Shown one piece after another: positions 31,093-42,160 of a stretch of 64,000 nucleotides of DNA (position 1 is the stretch's first letter; each line of letters starts with the position of its first letter). The notes under the pieces were generated by a model. The model was not told the DNA's origin and ran no database searches. It worked only from the letters and a program-made list of their open reading frames with translations. Position numbers and translations under genes: made by a program. This stretch comes from Melaminivora suipulveris (lineage in GTDB: Bacteria; Pseudomonadota; Gammaproteobacteria; Burkholderiales; Burkholderiaceae_C): contig NZ_CP027667.1 of assembly GCF_003008575.1 (NCBI RefSeq), positions 248,001-312,000 of the forward strand, written 5' to 3'.

Positions 31093-34000
31093 TCACGGGG
31101 CACCAAAACCGCCCCCACCAGGCGTCTGCACCTCGAACACGTCGCCCGGCTCCATGCGCACCTGACCGATGTGCGCCAGCGCCTCCACGCTGCCGTCCGC
31201 GCGCAAAACACGGTTGACGCCCACGCTGCCGTCCGTGCCGCCGGCCATGCCAAAGGCCCCGTGCACGCGGCCGTTGGACAGGATGCTGGCCGTCATCGGC
31301 GCCAGAAAGCGCATGCGCCGCACGGCGCCATCACCGCCCGCCCAGCGGCCCGCGCCGCCTGAGCCGCGACGCAGCGCGAAGTTCTCCAGCAGCACCGGAT
31401 AGCGCCACTCCAGCACCTCCGGGTCGGTCATGCGCGAGTTGGTCATGTGCGTCTGCACCGCGCTGGTGCCGGCAAAACCGCCGACCAGCGCGCCCGCGTC
31501 GTCGAACTGCCCGCCAGCGCCGCTGCCGCCGGCGATCGTCTCGTAGTACTGCAGCCGCTCGTCGCCGAAGGTGAAGTTGTTCATGGTGCACTGGCTGGCG
31601 GCCGAGACACCCAGGGCGCCCAGCAGCGCGTTGGTGATGCAGGTGGAAGTCTCGACGTTGCCCGCCACCACCGAAGCCGGCGGATTCGGGTTGAGCATGC
31701 AGCCGCTCGGGATGATGACCTCGATGGGTTTCAGGCAACCCGCGTTCAGCGGGATGTCGTCGTCCACCAGCGAGCGGAAGACGTACAGCACGGCGGCCAT
31801 GCACACCGCCGTGGGGGCATTGAAGTTGTTGGCCTGCTGCGCGCTGGTGCCGGTGAAATCGATGACCGCGCTGCGCCGCTCGCCGTCGATGCGCACCGCC
31901 ACAGTGATCTGCGCGCCGTTGTCCAGCGGCAGCGTGAAGCGCCCATCGGACAGGCGCGCCGCCAACCGCGTGATGGCGCGGCGCACGGACTCCTCGGCGT
32001 TGTCCTGCACGTGCTGCATGTAGGCCCGCACCACGGGCAGGCCGAACTGCGCCACCATGCGCGAGAGTTCCTGCACGCCTTTCTCGTTGGCGGCGATCTG
32101 CGCCTTCAGGTCGGCCAGGTTCTGCTGCGGGTTGCGGCTGGGGTATTCGCCGCTGGCAAGCAGCGCCAGGATGCGCTCCTCCTGCAGCACGCCGCGCTCG
32201 ACCAGGCGCACGTTGTCCAGTTGCACGCCTTCCTCTTCGATGCGCGTGGAAAACGGCGGCATCGATCCTGGCGTGGCGCCGCCCACGTCGGCATGGTGGC
32301 CGCGGCTGCCGACGTAGAAGGTGGGCTCCTGCGCATCGCCCAGCCAGACGGGGGTGATGACGGTGATGTCGGGCAGGTGCGTGCCGCCGTGGTAGGGGTC
32401 GTTCAGCACGAACACGTCGCCGCGCTGCATGTCGCCCCGGTTGCGCTCGATCACCGTGCGGATGCTCTCGCCCATGGAGCCCAGATGCACCGGCATGTGC
32501 GGCGCGTTGGCGATCAGCTGGCCGCTGCCGTCGAACAGCGCGCAGGAGAAATCCAGGCGCTCCTTGATGTTGACCGAGTAGGCCGTGTTCTGCAGCTGCA
32601 GGCCCATCTGCTCGGCGATATTCATGAACAGGTTGTTGAACACCTCCAGCAGCACCGGATCGACGCTGGTGCCCACGGCATGGCGCTGCGGGCGCGGCGC
32701 GTGGCGGATCAGCAGCAGGTGGTCCAGCTCGGTCAGCCGCGCGCGCCAGCCGGGCTCGACCACGGTGGTGGCGTTCTTCTCGGCAATGATGGCCGGGCCG
32801 TCGATCTCGTCGCCGCAGCGTAAATCCTCCCGCACGACCAGGGCAGCGTCGTGCCAGCCGCTCGTGCCATCGACGCCCGTGGTGTAGATGCGCACCGTGT
32901 CACGCCGGGGCACCTCACGCGGCGGGTGCGGCGCCAGCGTGCGCTCGGGCAGTGCCTCGGCGGCCAGCACGGCTTCGACCGAAACTGCCTCGACCACCAG
33001 GGCCTTGCCCTGCATCAGAAACGCGAAGCGCTGGCGGTAAGCGGCCTCGAACGCGGCGACGATCTCCTGCAGGCTGCCGAAAGGCACGATCAGCGCGGAA
33101 TCCGTGCCCTCGTAGCGCAGGTGCACGCGCCGGTGCACGGCGATCTCGCCTTCGCCCGCCTGCTCGGCCGTCATCTGCGCGCGCGCATCGCTCGCCAGCG
33201 CATCCAGCGCGGCGGCGATGCGCGGCATGGCGGCGTCTTCCAGCCGCACTTCCAGCGCCTGCTCGCGCATCTCGCTCTGATCGGCCAGCCCCATGCCGTA
33301 GGCCGACAGCACGCCGGCCAACGGATGCACCAGCACCTGCGGCATGCCCAGGGCGTCGGCCACCAGGCAGGCATGCTGGCCGCCGGCGCCGCCAAAGCAT
33401 TGCAGCGTGTAGCGCGTGGCGTCGTAGCCGCGCGCCACGGAGATCTTCTTGATGGCGTTGGCCATCTGCTGCACGGCGATCTGGATGAAGCCATGCGCCA
33501 CGTCCTCGGCCTTGCGGCCGGTCTGTGCGGCCAGCTCGGCAAAGCGCTCTCGCACCACGGCTGCGTCCAGCGGCTGATCGGCTGCCGGGCCGAAAACCAG
33601 CGGAAAGTGCGCCGGCTGGATCTTGCCGACCATGACGTTGGCGTCGGTGACCGCCAGCGGCCCGCCGCGCCGGTAGCTGGCCGGGCCAGGGTGTGCGCCC
33701 GCGCTGTGCGGGCCGACGCGAAAGCGCGCGCCATCGAACTCCAGGATGGAGCCGCCGCCGGCCGCCACGGTGTGAATGCTCATCATCGGCGCGCGCATAC
33801 GCACGCCGGCGACCTGGGTGTCGAACTCGCGCTCGAACTGCCCGGCAAAGTGACTCACGTCGGTCGACGTGCCGCCCATGTCGAAGCCGATCACGCGCAC
33901 GTCGCCGGTGGCGCCGAACGCCATCTGCGCCGTGCGCGCCATGCCGACGATGCCGCCGGCCGGGCCGGACAGGATGGCGTCCTTGCCCTGGAAGCGGTGC

Positions 34001-34743
34001 GCCTCGGTCAGCCCGCCGGACGATTGCATGAAATACAGGGGCACGCCCGGCATCTCGGCCTGCACCTGCTCGACGTAGCGGCGCAGGATGGGGGATAGAT
34101 AAGCGTCGACCACGGTGGTGTCGCCCCGGCTGACGAATTTCATTAAAGGGCTGACCTCATGCGACACGCTGACCTGGGTGAACCCCACCGCGCGCGCCAG
34201 AGCGGCCGCGGCCTGTTCGTGCTGCGTGTGACGCCAGCCGTGCATGAAGACGATGGCCACGCTGCGCAGGCCGGCGTCATACGCCGCCCACAGGCGCTCG
34301 CGCAGGTGCTCCTCGTGCAGCGGCTGCAACACCTCGCCGTGCGCGCCCATGCGTTCCTGCGCCTCGATCACGCGCTCGTACAGCAGTTCGGGCAGCACGA
34401 TGTGGCGGTCGAACAGACGCGGGCGGTTTTGATAAGCAATACGCAGCGCATCGCGAAAGCCGCGCGTGGTGATGAGCAGCGTGGGCTCGCCCTTGCGCTC
34501 CAGCAGCGCGTTGGTGGCCACCGTGGTGCCCATTTTCACGCACTCGACCAGCTCGCGCGGCACCAAGGCGCCTGGCGCCAGGCCCAGCAGATGGCGGATG
34601 CCGGCCACCGCCGCGTCGCGGTACTGCTCGGGGTTGTGCGACAGCAGCTTGTGCGTGACCAGCTCGCCATCCGGGCGGCGCCCGACGATGTCGGTGAAGG
34701 TGCCGCCCCGGTCCACCCAGAACTGCCAGAATTTCGATGCCAT
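31093..34743 (-). CDS. single-chain hydantoinase / 5-oxoprolinase (ATP-hydrolysing)
   Basis: A 1216-residue cytosolic enzyme made of a HyuA-like part (about 1-690) and a HyuB-like part (about 693-1210) in one chain, as in OplAH-type 5-oxoprolinases. The N-terminus [13 protein letters not shown] and [14 protein letters not shown] are ATPase-fold motifs of Hyu[21 protein letters not shown] and [16 protein letters not shown] belong to HyuB. The family opens 5-oxoproline or hydantoin-like rings with ATP. I chose ATG 34743 (MASKFWQFW) because AAGGAA lies nine bases before it; the frame continues 11 codons further. It diverges from the M14 gene with 86 bases between. Confidence 0.92.
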   Translation of the reverse strand: MASKFWQFWVDRGGTFTDIVGRRPDGELVTHKLLSHNPEQYRDAAVAGIRHLLGLAPGALVPRELVECVKMGTTVATNALLERKGEPTLLITTRGFRDALRIAYQNRPRLFDRHIVLPELLYERVIEAQERMGAHGEVLQPLHEEHLRERLWAAYDAGLRSVAIVFMHGWRHTQHEQAAAALARAVGFTQVSVSHEVSPLMKFVSRGDTTVVDAYLSPILRRYVEQVQAEMPGVPLYFMQSSGGLTEAHRFQGKDAILSGPAGGIVGMARTAQMAFGATGDVRVIGFDMGGTSTDVSHFAGQFEREFDTQVAGVRMRAPMMSIHTVAAGGGSILEFDGARFRVGPHSAGAHPGPASYRRGGPLAVTDANVMVGKIQPAHFPLVFGPAADQPLDAAVVRERFAELAAQTGRKAEDVAHGFIQIAVQQMANAIKKISVARGYDATRYTLQCFGGAGGQHACLVADALGMPQVLVHPLAGVLSAYGMGLADQSEMREQALEVRLEDAAMPRIAAALDALASDARAQMTAEQAGEGEIAVHRRVHLRYEGTDSALIVPFGSLQEIVAAFEAAYRQRFAFLMQGKALVVEAVSVEAVLAAEALPERTLAPHPPREVPRRDTVRIYTTGVDGTSGWHDAALVVREDLRCGDEIDGPAIIAEKNATTVVEPGWRARLTELDHLLLIRHAPRPQRHAVGTSVDPVLLEVFNNLFMNIAEQMGLQLQNTAYSVNIKERLDFSCALFDGSGQLIANAPHMPVHLGSMGESIRTVIERNRGDMQRGDVFVLNDPYHGGTHLPDITVITPVWLGDAQEPTFYVGSRGHHADVGGATPGSMPPFSTRIEEEGVQLDNVRLVERGVLQEERILALLASGEYPSRNPQQNLADLKAQIAANEKGVQELSRMVAQFGLPVVRAYMQHVQDNAEESVRRAITRLAARLSDGRFTLPLDNGAQITVAVRIDGERRSAVIDFTGTSAQQANNFNAPTAVCMAAVLYVFRSLVDDDIPLNAGCLKPIEVIIPSGCMLNPNPPASVVAGNVETSTCITNALLGALGVSAASQCTMNNFTFGDERLQYYETIAGGSGAGGQFDDAGALVGGFAGTSAVQTHMTNSRMTDPEVLEWRYPVLLENFALRRGSGGAGRWAGGDGAVRRMRFLAPMTASILSNGRVHGAFGMAGGTDGSVGVNRVLRADGSVEALAHIGQVRMEPGDVFEVQTPGGGGFGAP

Positions 34744-34829
34744 GCGCCTGATTCCTTGCGTTGCGGCGGCTCGCATGCCGCCCAGCCTGCCATGATGCCG
34801 ACAAACCGCCCACGATTTAACGACAGTTC

Positions 34830-36641
34830 ATGCCCCTTTCCTACGGTACAAGCCCCGGCAATCTGCAACTGGTGGACCTGACGCTGGAACGCACCCTGGA
34901 CACCTGGGTGCGGCGCTTTGCGCAGCCGCAGTGGTGCGGCTGCCACGTCGAGGGCTGGCTGCTCGAGGGCCACGGGGCGCGCCGCGCGGCCGAACGCGAG
35001 CTGGCGGGCGCAGGGGTGCATGCGCGCTTTCGCAGCGCTTACAAGCCGTTGGTGCATTACTTCATCGAGGAAGTGGACGTGGCGCGCCTGGCGGGCGCTG
35101 ACATCCGCTGTCCGCTCCCGGCGATCGGGGATGCGCGGCGTTTCGTCCTGGAGGCCTATCCGCTGGGCGCGCTGCTGCCGCCCGGCGCGCTGCAGTGGTC
35201 GGTCAGGGACGATGGCGCGCCATGGTATGACGTGCAGCTGCGCTGGCGTGACGGCAGCGAAAGCGTGACGCGCGTCCACGCGCCCAACCGTGAGCATCTG
35301 GATGCCACCGGCGCGCCGGTGCTCTCGCCCACTGGCTGGCTGCGCGTCGGCTCGGCTGCGGGCCTGGCCGACAGGCTGGATGCGGCCGTCAGCACCGACT
35401 ACGAACAGGCCTTCAACCTGGCAATGCAGGCGGCGCGCGGCCACGCCTGGCCGCGCCAGGAGCCGTACTTCGAGCGCCTGGAAATTCGCATTGACCTGCC
35501 CGGTTTCGAGCAGCGCGTTGGCTGGTTCGATGAGACGCTCAGCACGCTGGAGGCGCTGCACGAGGACTTGTACTTCAGCCTGCTGGAGTTCTTCCAGCAA
35601 CACAGCGGCCGCGCCGCCGGCGACCGCCGCCTGCAGCCGGGCCAGATCGTGCCCGACGTGCGCGGGGGTGCGCAGCGTCCGCGCGTGTGGGTGCGCCTGC
35701 GCGCATTCGAGGACGCGGCCGTGCAGGACACGGATACCAACACCACACCCGCGAGCGAGACCCCGGCGGCACTGCTGGACGCCCCGCCGCCAGCCGAGCG
35801 CATCCGACGCGTGATGCACGCCTGGCCGGCCGAGCGCTTCCACGCGCCCACGCGACAAGGCCGCACCGTGTGGGGCCAGTACCACGCCGGCAGCCGTCAG
35901 CCCATTTTTCTCAGCGCTGGCCAGCACGCCAACGAGACCTCGGGCGTCGTCGGCGCACTGCGCGCCGCCGAAGCCCTGCGCCGCGTGCCCGGCGCGCACT
36001 TCGCCCTGGTCGCGCTGGAAAACCCCGACGGCTACGCGCTGCACCGCGAACTGTGCGCGCAGCACCCCGGCCACATGCACCACGCCGCGCGCTACAGCGC
36101 GCTGGGCGACGACATCGAATACCGCGAACATCCGCCACTGCTGGAGCGCCACGCGCGCCAGACGGCGCTGTTTTTGTCGGGCGCGCAGCTGCATGTCAAC
36201 CTGCATGGCTACCCGGCGCATGAGTGGACGCGGCCGCTGTCGGGCTACATGCCGCGCGGCTTCGAGCAGTGGATGCTGCCCAAGGGCTTCTTCCTGATCC
36301 TGCGCCACCACGCCGGCTGGCAGCAGCCGGCCCGCGCGCTGCTGGAATCGGTCTGCGAGCAGCTGCGCGCCGTGCCGGGGCTTGCCGAATTCAACTCGCG
36401 CCAGCGCGCCCTGTACGAGTGCCACGCCGGCCCGCTGCCCTTCGAGCTGATCCACGGCATCGCCTGCATGCAGGCCCAGACGTCGCACGACGCGCCGGTC
36501 ACGCTGATCACGGAGTTCCCGGACGAAACCATCCATGGCGCCAGGTTTCGCTTCGCGCACACGGTGCAGATGGAAACTGCGCTGGCGGCCGAGCGGGCCT
36601 GGCAGAGCCTGGCGCCGGCGCTGCAAAACGAGGAGAAATGA
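34830..36641 (+). CDS. M14 (zinc carboxypeptidase)-like peptidase
   Basis: A 603-residue protein without a visible signal peptide. The first ~330 residues show no family I can name. The catalytic part begins near residue 355: GQHANETSG holds the zinc-binding HxxE pair (about 363-366), LHVNLHGYPAHEW may supply the third histidine, and LITEFPDET may supply the catalytic Glu. This is the M14 arrangement, but with a long extra N-terminal domain. The substrate is unknown. The divergent neighbour is a 5-oxoprolinase, which suggests, but does not prove, a role in using peptides or modified amino acids. Confidence 0.78.
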   Translation: MPLSYGTSPGNLQLVDLTLERTLDTWVRRFAQPQWCGCHVEGWLLEGHGARRAAERELAGAGVHARFRSAYKPLVHYFIEEVDVARLAGADIRCPLPAIGDARRFVLEAYPLGALLPPGALQWSVRDDGAPWYDVQLRWRDGSESVTRVHAPNREHLDATGAPVLSPTGWLRVGSAAGLADRLDAAVSTDYEQAFNLAMQAARGHAWPRQEPYFERLEIRIDLPGFEQRVGWFDETLSTLEALHEDLYFSLLEFFQQHSGRAAGDRRLQPGQIVPDVRGGAQRPRVWVRLRAFEDAAVQDTDTNTTPASETPAALLDAPPPAERIRRVMHAWPAERFHAPTRQGRTVWGQYHAGSRQPIFLSAGQHANETSGVVGALRAAEALRRVPGAHFALVALENPDGYALHRELCAQHPGHMHHAARYSALGDDIEYREHPPLLERHARQTALFLSGAQLHVNLHGYPAHEWTRPLSGYMPRGFEQWMLPKGFFLILRHHAGWQQPARALLESVCEQLRAVPGLAEFNSRQRALYECHAGPLPFELIHGIACMQAQTSHDAPVTLITEFPDETIHGARFRFAHTVQMETALAAERAWQSLAPALQNEEK

Positions 36642-36644
36642 AAA

Positions 36645-36667
36645 AGCCGCCCGTGATGGGCGGCTTC
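36645..36667 (+). terminator. hairpin after the M14 gene
   Basis: AAGCCGCCC pairs with GGGCGGCTT around GTGAT, three bases after the stop codon. The T-run after it is poor (TTCTC), so it is a likely but not strong terminator. Confidence 0.6.
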
Positions 36668-36721
36668 TCATAGGACTTTCACATCATTTCCGCATTCTGG
36701 TCGTATGCGGACGTGCAATCC

Positions 36722-36798
36722 TGGTAGGCGCGATTGGACTCGAACCAACGACCCCCACCATGTCAAGGTGGTGCTCTAACCAGCTGAGCTACGCGCCT
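36722..36798 (-). tRNA. tRNA-Val (anticodon GAC)
   Basis: 77 bases including an encoded CCA. Acceptor AGGCGCG pairs with CGCGCCT; the anticodon loop gives GAC, which reads GUC. The T loop GTTCGAGTCC is standard. It lies 44 bases after tRNA-Pro on the same strand. Confidence 0.93.
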
Positions 36799-36842
36799 AG
36801 GGTCGGTTGGAAAAAACCTCCGAAGAAGTCTGTTCCTTAAAA

Positions 36843-36919
36843 TGGTCGGCGTGGCGGGATTCGAACTCGCGACCCCTTGCACCCCATGCAAGTGCGCTAC
36901 CAGGCTGCGCTACACGCCG
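36843..36919 (-). tRNA. tRNA-Pro (anticodon GGG)
   Basis: 77 bases including an encoded CCA. Acceptor CGGCGTG pairs with CACGCCG; the anticodon stem CTTGC/GCAAG encloses ATGGGGT, giving anticodon GGG, which reads CCC. A tRNA-Pro downstream of the merR-like gene after ihfA is a common arrangement in proteobacteria. Confidence 0.93.
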
Positions 36920-36952
36920 ACAAGACCGCGATTATAGGCACAAAAATGGGCC

Positions 36953-37372
36953 TCAAAAGAGAATCGCGCGGATTTCCTCCAGCTCGCGGCGCAGCGACGC
37001 GGGATCGACGTCGAACTCCAATGGTGGCCCGTCCGCGAGCTGCAACGCAGAAAAATCCGGCTCGATGGGCGGCAGCGCCTCCGCGACGCCATCCGGCCTG
37101 GCCGAGCGCGCCGCCAGGCCCAGTTCGTGCAGCCGGTTGCGCGCGCCGCTGATGGTGAAACCCTGCTCGTAGAGCAGCTCGCGTATGCGCCGGATCATCA
37201 GCACCTCATGGTGCTGGTAGTAGCGCCGGTTGCCGCGGCGCTTCATGGGGCGCAGCTGCGTGAACTCCTGCTCCCAGTAGCGCAGCACATGGGGTTTCAC
37301 GCCGCACAGCTGCGCCACTTCACCGATGGTGAAGTAGCGCTTGGCCGGCAAGGGAGGCAGGACGGTGCTCAT
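36953..37372 (-). CDS. MerR-family transcriptional regulator
   Basis: A 139-residue regulator with an N-terminal MerR winged helix-turn-helix (YFTIGEVAQLCGVKPHVLRYW, about residues 13-33) and a helix that would form the dimer coiled coil. It lacks the cysteines expected of metal-sensing members, so the signal is unknown. Genes of this kind lie downstream of ihfA in many proteobacteria. The start ATG 37372 (MSTVLPPLPAKRYF) lies 73 bases after ihfA. Confidence 0.9.
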   Translation of the reverse strand: MSTVLPPLPAKRYFTIGEVAQLCGVKPHVLRYWEQEFTQLRPMKRRGNRRYYQHHEVLMIRRIRELLYEQGFTISGARNRLHELGLAARSARPDGVAEALPPIEPDFSALQLADGPPLEFDVDPASLRRELEEIRAILF

Positions 37373-37445
37373 GGCTCTCGGGCAGTCGCGGATGGCGGAA
37401 CGCACAAGCCTAGCGCACCCGCCGCCCAATGCGCCATGGGGCAAA

Positions 37446-37793
37446 TCACGCCTTGCCGGCGAGCAGTTCCTGCTGGAGCTGCTCCTTGAGCTTGCTGCTG
37501 GCGTGGAAGGTGACCACGCGCCGCGCCTCGATGGGGATCAGCTCGCCGGTGCGCGGGTTGCGCCCTGGGCGCGGCGCTTTCAGGCGGATCTGAAAGTTGC
37601 CAAAACCCGACAGCTTCACGTCCTCGCCTTCGCTCAGTCGCTGCACGATGAGGTCGAAGAACGCATCGACCATGTCCTTGGACTCGCGCTTGTTCAGGCC
37701 GATTTGCTCGAACAGCAGTTCGGCCAGATGCGCCTTGGTCAGGGCGGCGGATTCCAGGCTCTGCACCGCCAGCTCCAGAGGTCCGCTACTCAT
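37446..37793 (-). CDS. ihfA: integration host factor subunit alpha
   Basis: A 115-residue DNA-bending protein, partner of IhfB at 22382-22675. It has the family sequences [31 protein letters not shown] and [14 protein letters not shown]. The N-terminal [16 protein letters not shown] is a short extension relative to E. coli IhfA, typical of this group. Its ATG overlaps the pheT stop (ATGA), the classic pheST-ihfA arrangement. Confidence 0.95.
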   Translation of the reverse strand: MSSGPLELAVQSLESAALTKAHLAELLFEQIGLNKRESKDMVDAFFDLIVQRLSEGEDVKLSGFGNFQIRLKAPRPGRNPRTGELIPIEARRVVTFHASSKLKEQLQQELLAGKA

Positions 37794-40225
37794 CGCAAGC
37801 GCGCTCCGGTATGCCGCGCCAGGCTGTCCAGCACGGCCTGCACGGCGGCGTCGATCTCGGCGTCCTGCAGCGCGGCGCTGTCGCTGGCCAGCGTCAGGCG
37901 GATCGCCAGGCTCTTTTCGCCAGCGGCCAGCTGACCGGGCTGGCCGGCACGGTCAGGTTGTGGGCGGAAGACGTCGAACAGCACGGCCGAGCGCAGCAGA
38001 TCAGGCGCCAACGCGGCGCGCACGGCCTGCATGGCCTGGTCGTGCGTGATGCGCTCGGCCACGACGACCGCTATGTCGCGCTCCACCGGCTGGCGCCGCC
38101 CCACGGCCTCGAACTGCGGCACGGGGCGGCGCAGCACGGCCTGCAGATCCAGCTCGAACAGGACCGGCGCGCTCGGCAGCTCCCACGATTGGCGCCAGCG
38201 CGGGTGCAGCTCGCCCACGTAGCCGATGGCCTGGCCGTCCAGCAGTACGCGCGCGCAGCGACCGGGGTGCAGGGCAGGATGCTCGGCAGGCTCGAACGTG
38301 GGCTGCAAGGGCGCCAGCAGCGCCTGCACATCGCCCTTGGCGTCGAAGAAGTCCGCAGCGCGGCCCTTGCCCGACCATTGCAGAACGTCGACCGCGCCAT
38401 AGGCCAGGCCCGCCACGCGCATGGGCTGACGGATGCCCTCGACGCTGGCGTCGCTCGCCGGCACGCTGGCATCGCGCGCGAACACCCGGCCCAGCTCGAA
38501 GACGCGCACCCGCTCGGCCTTGCGGTCCAGGTTGAACTTGAGCACTTGCAAGAGCGAGCCCAGCAGCGACGAGCGCATGACGCTCAGGTGGCTGGCAATG
38601 GGGTTGAGCAGGCGGATAGCCGCGTCGTTGCCGGCCAACTCGCGCTCCCAGCGCTCTTCGACGAAGCTGAAGTTGATGGTCTCCTGGTAGCCCAGCGCCG
38701 CCAGCGCGCGGCGCACGGCGAAGCTGCTACGCCGTGCCTCGGGCAGCAAGCGTGCGGTGATCGGCGCCAGCGGCGGCGTGGTGGGCAGCTGTTCGTAGCC
38801 CACCATGCGCGCCACTTCTTCGATCAGGTCTTCTTCCAGGCGCAGATCGAAGCGCCAGGATGGCGGCGTGGTGGTGATGACACCGTCTTTCTCCTGCACG
38901 GGCAGGCCCAGGCGCTGCAGCGCCTGCACGCACTGCGCCGGCGTGAGCGGCATGCCGATGACCTTGGCGGCGCGCGCCACGCGCAGCGTCACGGGTTGCT
39001 GCACGGGCATGTTGACCTGCTGGTCGTCGACCGGGCCGCATGCGGTGTTCGGCGTGCCGCAGATGTCGATGATGAGCTGGGTGATGCGCTCGATGTGCTC
39101 GACGGTCCCCTGCGGGTCCACGCCGCGCTCGAAACGGTGGCCGGCATCGGTCGAGAAATTGAAGCGGCGCGAACGCCCGGCGATGGCCGCTGGCCACCAA
39201 AAGGCGGCCTCGACGTAGATGTTCTTCGTCTCGTCACCCACGGCCGTGGCGTCGCCGCCCATGATGCCGGCCAGCGACTCGACCTCACGCGCGTCGGCGA
39301 TCACACCAACCTTTTCATCGACGCTGACGGTGTTGCCGTTGAGCAGCTTGAGTTCCTCGCCCGAACGTCCCCAGCGCACCTCCAGGCCGCCATGGATCTT
39401 GTCCAGGTCGAAGATGTGCGACGGCCGGCCCAGCTCGAACATGACGTAGTTGGAGATATCCACCAGCGGCGCCACGCTGCGCTGGCCGCAGCGCGCCAGG
39501 CGGTCGACCATCCATTGCGGCGTGGCGGCGCGCGGGTTCACGCCGCGCACGACTCGCCCGGAAAAGCGGCCGCACAAGTCCGGCGCATCAATGCGCACGG
39601 GCAGGCGCTCGTCGGTCTGCGTGGGCAGCTGGGGGAATTCGGGGTGCAGCAGCGGCGCGCCAGTCAGCGCCGACAGTTCGCGCGCCACGCCATAGACGCT
39701 CAAGGCGTGCGCCAGGTTGGGCGTGAGCTTGAGCGTGAACAGCGTGTCGTCCAGCAGCAGGTGCTGGCGGATGTCCTGGCCCAGCGGGGCGCCGTCGGCC
39801 AGTTCCAGCAGGCCGCCGTGGTCGTCGGACAGGCCCAGCTCGCGCGCCGAGCACAGCATGCCGCGGCTCTCCACACCGCGCAGCTTGCCGACCTTGATCT
39901 GGAATGGCTTGCCGTCCTCGCCCGGTGGCAGCTCGGCGCCTACCAGCGCACATGGCACGCGAATGCCCACGCGGGCGTTGGGCGCGCCGCAGACGATGGA
40001 CAGGAGCTCGGGCCCGCCCACGTCCACCTGGCATACGCGCAGGCGATCGGCGTTGGGATGCTGCTCGGCGGTCTTGATCTCGCCGACGACAATTTTTGTG
40101 AATGGCGGGGCGACGGGGCGCAGCTCTTCCACCTCCAGGCCGGCCATGGTCAGGGTGTCGGCCAGCTCCTGCGTGGTCAGGGGCGGATTGCAGAATTCGC
40201 GCAACCAGGATTCAGGAAATTGCAT
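37790..40225 (-). CDS. pheT: phenylalanine--tRNA ligase beta subunit
   Basis: The 811-residue beta chain of the (alpha-beta)2 enzyme. The N-terminal [17 protein letters not shown] is followed by the tRNA-binding OB domain ([20 protein letters not shown]), then B3/B4 editing domain, B5, and a C-terminal anticodon-binding FDX-ACB domain. Length is normal. It lies 131 bases after pheS, and the gap holds repeat copy H. Confidence 0.96.
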   Translation of the reverse strand: MQFPESWLREFCNPPLTTQELADTLTMAGLEVEELRPVAPPFTKIVVGEIKTAEQHPNADRLRVCQVDVGGPELLSIVCGAPNARVGIRVPCALVGAELPPGEDGKPFQIKVGKLRGVESRGMLCSARELGLSDDHGGLLELADGAPLGQDIRQHLLLDDTLFTLKLTPNLAHALSVYGVARELSALTGAPLLHPEFPQLPTQTDERLPVRIDAPDLCGRFSGRVVRGVNPRAATPQWMVDRLARCGQRSVAPLVDISNYVMFELGRPSHIFDLDKIHGGLEVRWGRSGEELKLLNGNTVSVDEKVGVIADAREVESLAGIMGGDATAVGDETKNIYVEAAFWWPAAIAGRSRRFNFSTDAGHRFERGVDPQGTVEHIERITQLIIDICGTPNTACGPVDDQQVNMPVQQPVTLRVARAAKVIGMPLTPAQCVQALQRLGLPVQEKDGVITTTPPSWRFDLRLEEDLIEEVARMVGYEQLPTTPPLAPITARLLPEARRSSFAVRRALAALGYQETINFSFVEERWERELAGNDAAIRLLNPIASHLSVMRSSLLGSLLQVLKFNLDRKAERVRVFELGRVFARDASVPASDASVEGIRQPMRVAGLAYGAVDVLQWSGKGRAADFFDAKGDVQALLAPLQPTFEPAEHPALHPGRCARVLLDGQAIGYVGELHPRWRQSWELPSAPVLFELDLQAVLRRPVPQFEAVGRRQPVERDIAVVVAERITHDQAMQAVRAALAPDLLRSAVLFDVFRPQPDRAGQPGQLAAGEKSLAIRLTLASDSAALQDAEIDAAVQAVLDSLARHTGARLR

Positions 40226-40249
40226 CGTTGTCTTTCTCGGTCTCTCGCT

Positions 40250-40312
40250 CTCAAAATGAGAGCTACAGGCGCTTGTATCTCAACGGCTCAAGCCGAAAAA
40301 CGCTCAAAATTG
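40250..40312 (+). repeat. dispersed intergenic repeat, copy H
   Basis: GAGAGCTACAGGCGCTTGTA is followed by TCTCAACGGCTCAAGCCG and AAAAACGCTCAAAATTG. It sits between pheS and pheT, opposite to the direction of transcription. The core is more diverged than in copies C, D and G. Confidence 0.6.
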
Positions 40313-40356
40313 CGGCGGAGGCGGCGCTGGCAGCACCGCCTGCGGCGCGCGACGCG

Positions 40357-41412
40357 TCACTGAAACTGCGACAGGAAGCGGATGTCGCCGTCGAAGAACA
40401 GGCGCAGGTCGTTCACGCCATAGCGCAGCATGGTCAGCCGATCCGGGCCCATGCCGAAGGCGAAGCCGATGAAGCGCTCCGGGTCGAGTCCCATGTTGCG
40501 CACCACATTGGGGTGCACCTGGCCGCTGCCGGCCACTTCCAGCCAGCGCCCGGCGAGCGGGCCGGAGGGGAACTGGATGTCGATCTCGGCGCTGGGTTCG
40601 GTGAACGGGAAGAAGCTGGGTCGGAAACGCAGCACCAGATCGTCGTTTTCGAAGAAGGTGCGACAAAAGTCGGTGAAGACGACCTTCAGGTCCTTGAAGC
40701 TCACGTTCTCGCCGATCCACAGGCCTTCGCACTGGTGGAACATGGGCGAATGCGTGGCGTCCGAGTCGACGCGGTAGGTGCGGCCCGGCGCGATGACGCG
40801 AATCTCGGGCATTTGCTTTCCGGCATCGATCAGGTGGCGGTGGCGCTTGACGTGCTGCACGGCATAGCGCACCTGCATCGGGCTGGTGTGCGTGCGCAGC
40901 AGGTGCGGCGCGTCAGGGCTGCCGCCCTCGACATAGAAGGTGTCGTGCATGGAACGCGCCGGGTGGTCCTCGGGCGTGTTCAGCGCGGTGAAGTTGAACC
41001 AGTCGGTCTCGATCTCGGGGCCGTCGGCGACGTCGAAGCCCATGGAGCCGAAGATGCGCTCGATGCGCTCAAGCGTCAGCGACACCGGGTGCAGCCCGCC
41101 GTTGCCGCGCCGGCGGCCGGGCAGCGTCACGTCCAGGGCCTCGGCCTTGAGCTGGCGCTCCAGCTCGGCATCCAGCAGTTGCTGGCGGCGCCCGGTCAAG
41201 GCCGCTTCGACGCCCTGCTTGGCGACGTTGATGGCGGCGCCGCGTGTTTTCTTGTCCTCGGGCGAGAGCTGCGCCATGCCCTTCATCAGCTCGGTCAGCC
41301 GGCCCGATTTACCCAGGAACTGAGCCTTGGCGTTCTCCAGCTCTGCCGGGGTTGCACAGCGCGCGAACGACTCGCGCGCATTCGTCACCAGGGATTCCAA
41401 CTCGTTGTCCAT
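40357..41412 (-). CDS. pheS: phenylalanine--tRNA ligase alpha subunit
   Basis: The 351-residue catalytic chain of phenylalanyl-tRNA synthetase, a class II synthetase. An N-terminal coiled-coil tRNA arm (to about residue 90) precedes the catalytic core with [31 protein letters not shown] and the class II motif 3 region [18 protein letters not shown]. In the pocket, [12 protein letters not shown] carries an Ala/Ser-region residue common in the family. A terminator separates it from rplT, so it should have its own promoter or depend on read-through. Confidence 0.96.
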   Translation of the reverse strand: MDNELESLVTNARESFARCATPAELENAKAQFLGKSGRLTELMKGMAQLSPEDKKTRGAAINVAKQGVEAALTGRRQQLLDAELERQLKAEALDVTLPGRRRGNGGLHPVSLTLERIERIFGSMGFDVADGPEIETDWFNFTALNTPEDHPARSMHDTFYVEGGSPDAPHLLRTHTSPMQVRYAVQHVKRHRHLIDAGKQMPEIRVIAPGRTYRVDSDATHSPMFHQCEGLWIGENVSFKDLKVVFTDFCRTFFENDDLVLRFRPSFFPFTEPSAEIDIQFPSGPLAGRWLEVAGSGQVHPNVVRNMGLDPERFIGFAFGMGPDRLTMLRYGVNDLRLFFDGDIRFLSQFQ

Positions 41413-41426
41413 CTTGCTCTTTGCGT

Positions 41427-41466
41427 AAAAAACAAGGGCTAGTGCCCTTTCAAGCCCTAGCCCTTG
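41427..41466 (-). terminator. terminator between rplT and pheS
   Basis: On the minus strand CAAGGGCTAG pairs perfectly with CTAGCCCTTG around a 14-base loop and is followed by six T. It lies 15 bases before the pheS ATG. E. coli has the pheM attenuator at this place, but no Phe-rich leader peptide is visible here. Confidence 0.85.
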
Positions 41467-41477
41467 CTGTTGGCGCG

Positions 41478-41506
41478 CCGACAGCTATCTAAACGATAGC
41501 AGTCGG
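41478..41506 (-). promoter_or_regulatory. stem-loop just after rplT
   Basis: CCGAC-A-GCTAT pairs with ATAGC-A-GTCGG (one mismatch) around a 7-base loop, 10 bases after the rplT stop. It stands directly before the terminator at 41427-41466. It may stabilise the rplT mRNA end or form an alternative to the terminator; neither is shown. Confidence 0.45.
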
Positions 41507-41515
41507 TTCGTGAAC

Positions 41516-41875
41516 TCAAGCGGCCAGCTTGGCCTTGACTTGCTCCACGATGCTGCCGAAGGCAGCCTTGTCGTGCACCGCGAGGTCGGCCAGCATCTTG
41601 CGGTCGATCTCGATGGCGGCCTTCTTCAGGCCGTTGGTGAACTGGCTGTAGGTCATGCCCATCTCCCGCGCGGCGGCGTTGATACGGGTGATCCACAGAC
41701 GACGGAACACGCGCTTTTTGGCGCGGCGGTCACGGTAGGCGTACTGGCCGGCCTTCATCACCGCCTGTTTGGCGATGCGGAAGACGTTGCCGCGGCGACC
41801 ACGGAAGCCCTTGGCTTGGGCGAGAACCTTTTTGTGACGGGCGCGTGCCGTTACACCACGTTTGACGCGAGGCAT
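41516..41875 (-). CDS. rplT: 50S ribosomal protein L20
   Basis: A 119-residue ribosomal protein that binds 23S rRNA early in assembly. It starts [20 protein letters not shown] and contains [20 protein letters not shown] and [13 protein letters not shown]. Length is normal. It follows rpmI by 28 bases. Confidence 0.97.
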   Translation of the reverse strand: MPRVKRGVTARARHKKVLAQAKGFRGRRGNVFRIAKQAVMKAGQYAYRDRRAKKRVFRRLWITRINAAAREMGMTYSQFTNGLKKAAIEIDRKMLADLAVHDKAAFGSIVEQVKAKLAA

Positions 41876-41903
41876 GTGTTTTCTCCTTGTTCGTCAGTGT
41901 GAA

Positions 41904-42107
41904 TTACAGGCCTGCCATGGGCAGCATCTTGGCGATGGAGCCCATGTCGCTGTCATGCACGGTCACAATGCCACGCAGGTGGCGCTTGTTCTTGGTGGTC
42001 TTCTTGGTCAGGATGTGACGCTTGAAGGCTTGACCGCGCTTGACGGTGCCACCCGGACGAACGCGAAAACGCTTCTTCGCGCTGCTCTTGGTCTTCATTT
42101 TGGGCAT
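41904..42107 (-). CDS. rpmI: 50S ribosomal protein L35
   Basis: A 67-residue ribosomal protein: [20 protein letters not shown] at the start, then [21 protein letters not shown] chose ATG 42107 because the family starts there and AAGGAG lies seven bases upstream; the frame is open further upstream but without homology. Confidence 0.97.
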   Translation of the reverse strand: MPKMKTKSSAKKRFRVRPGGTVKRGQAFKRHILTKKTTKNKRHLRGIVTVHDSDMGSIAKMLPMAGL

Positions 42108-42138
42108 TTGAATGCTCCTTGACTTGTGCTCGTGAGGC

Positions 42139-42160
42139 GTTTGCACACCACTGTGCAACC
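42139..42160 (-). promoter_or_regulatory. stem-loop upstream of rpmI
   Basis: TTGCACA pairs with TGTGCAA around a 4-base loop about 30 bases before the rpmI start, in the 190-base gap after infC. In E. coli and Bacillus, L20 represses this operon by binding its leader RNA. Whether this hairpin takes part in such control is a guess. Confidence 0.35.
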
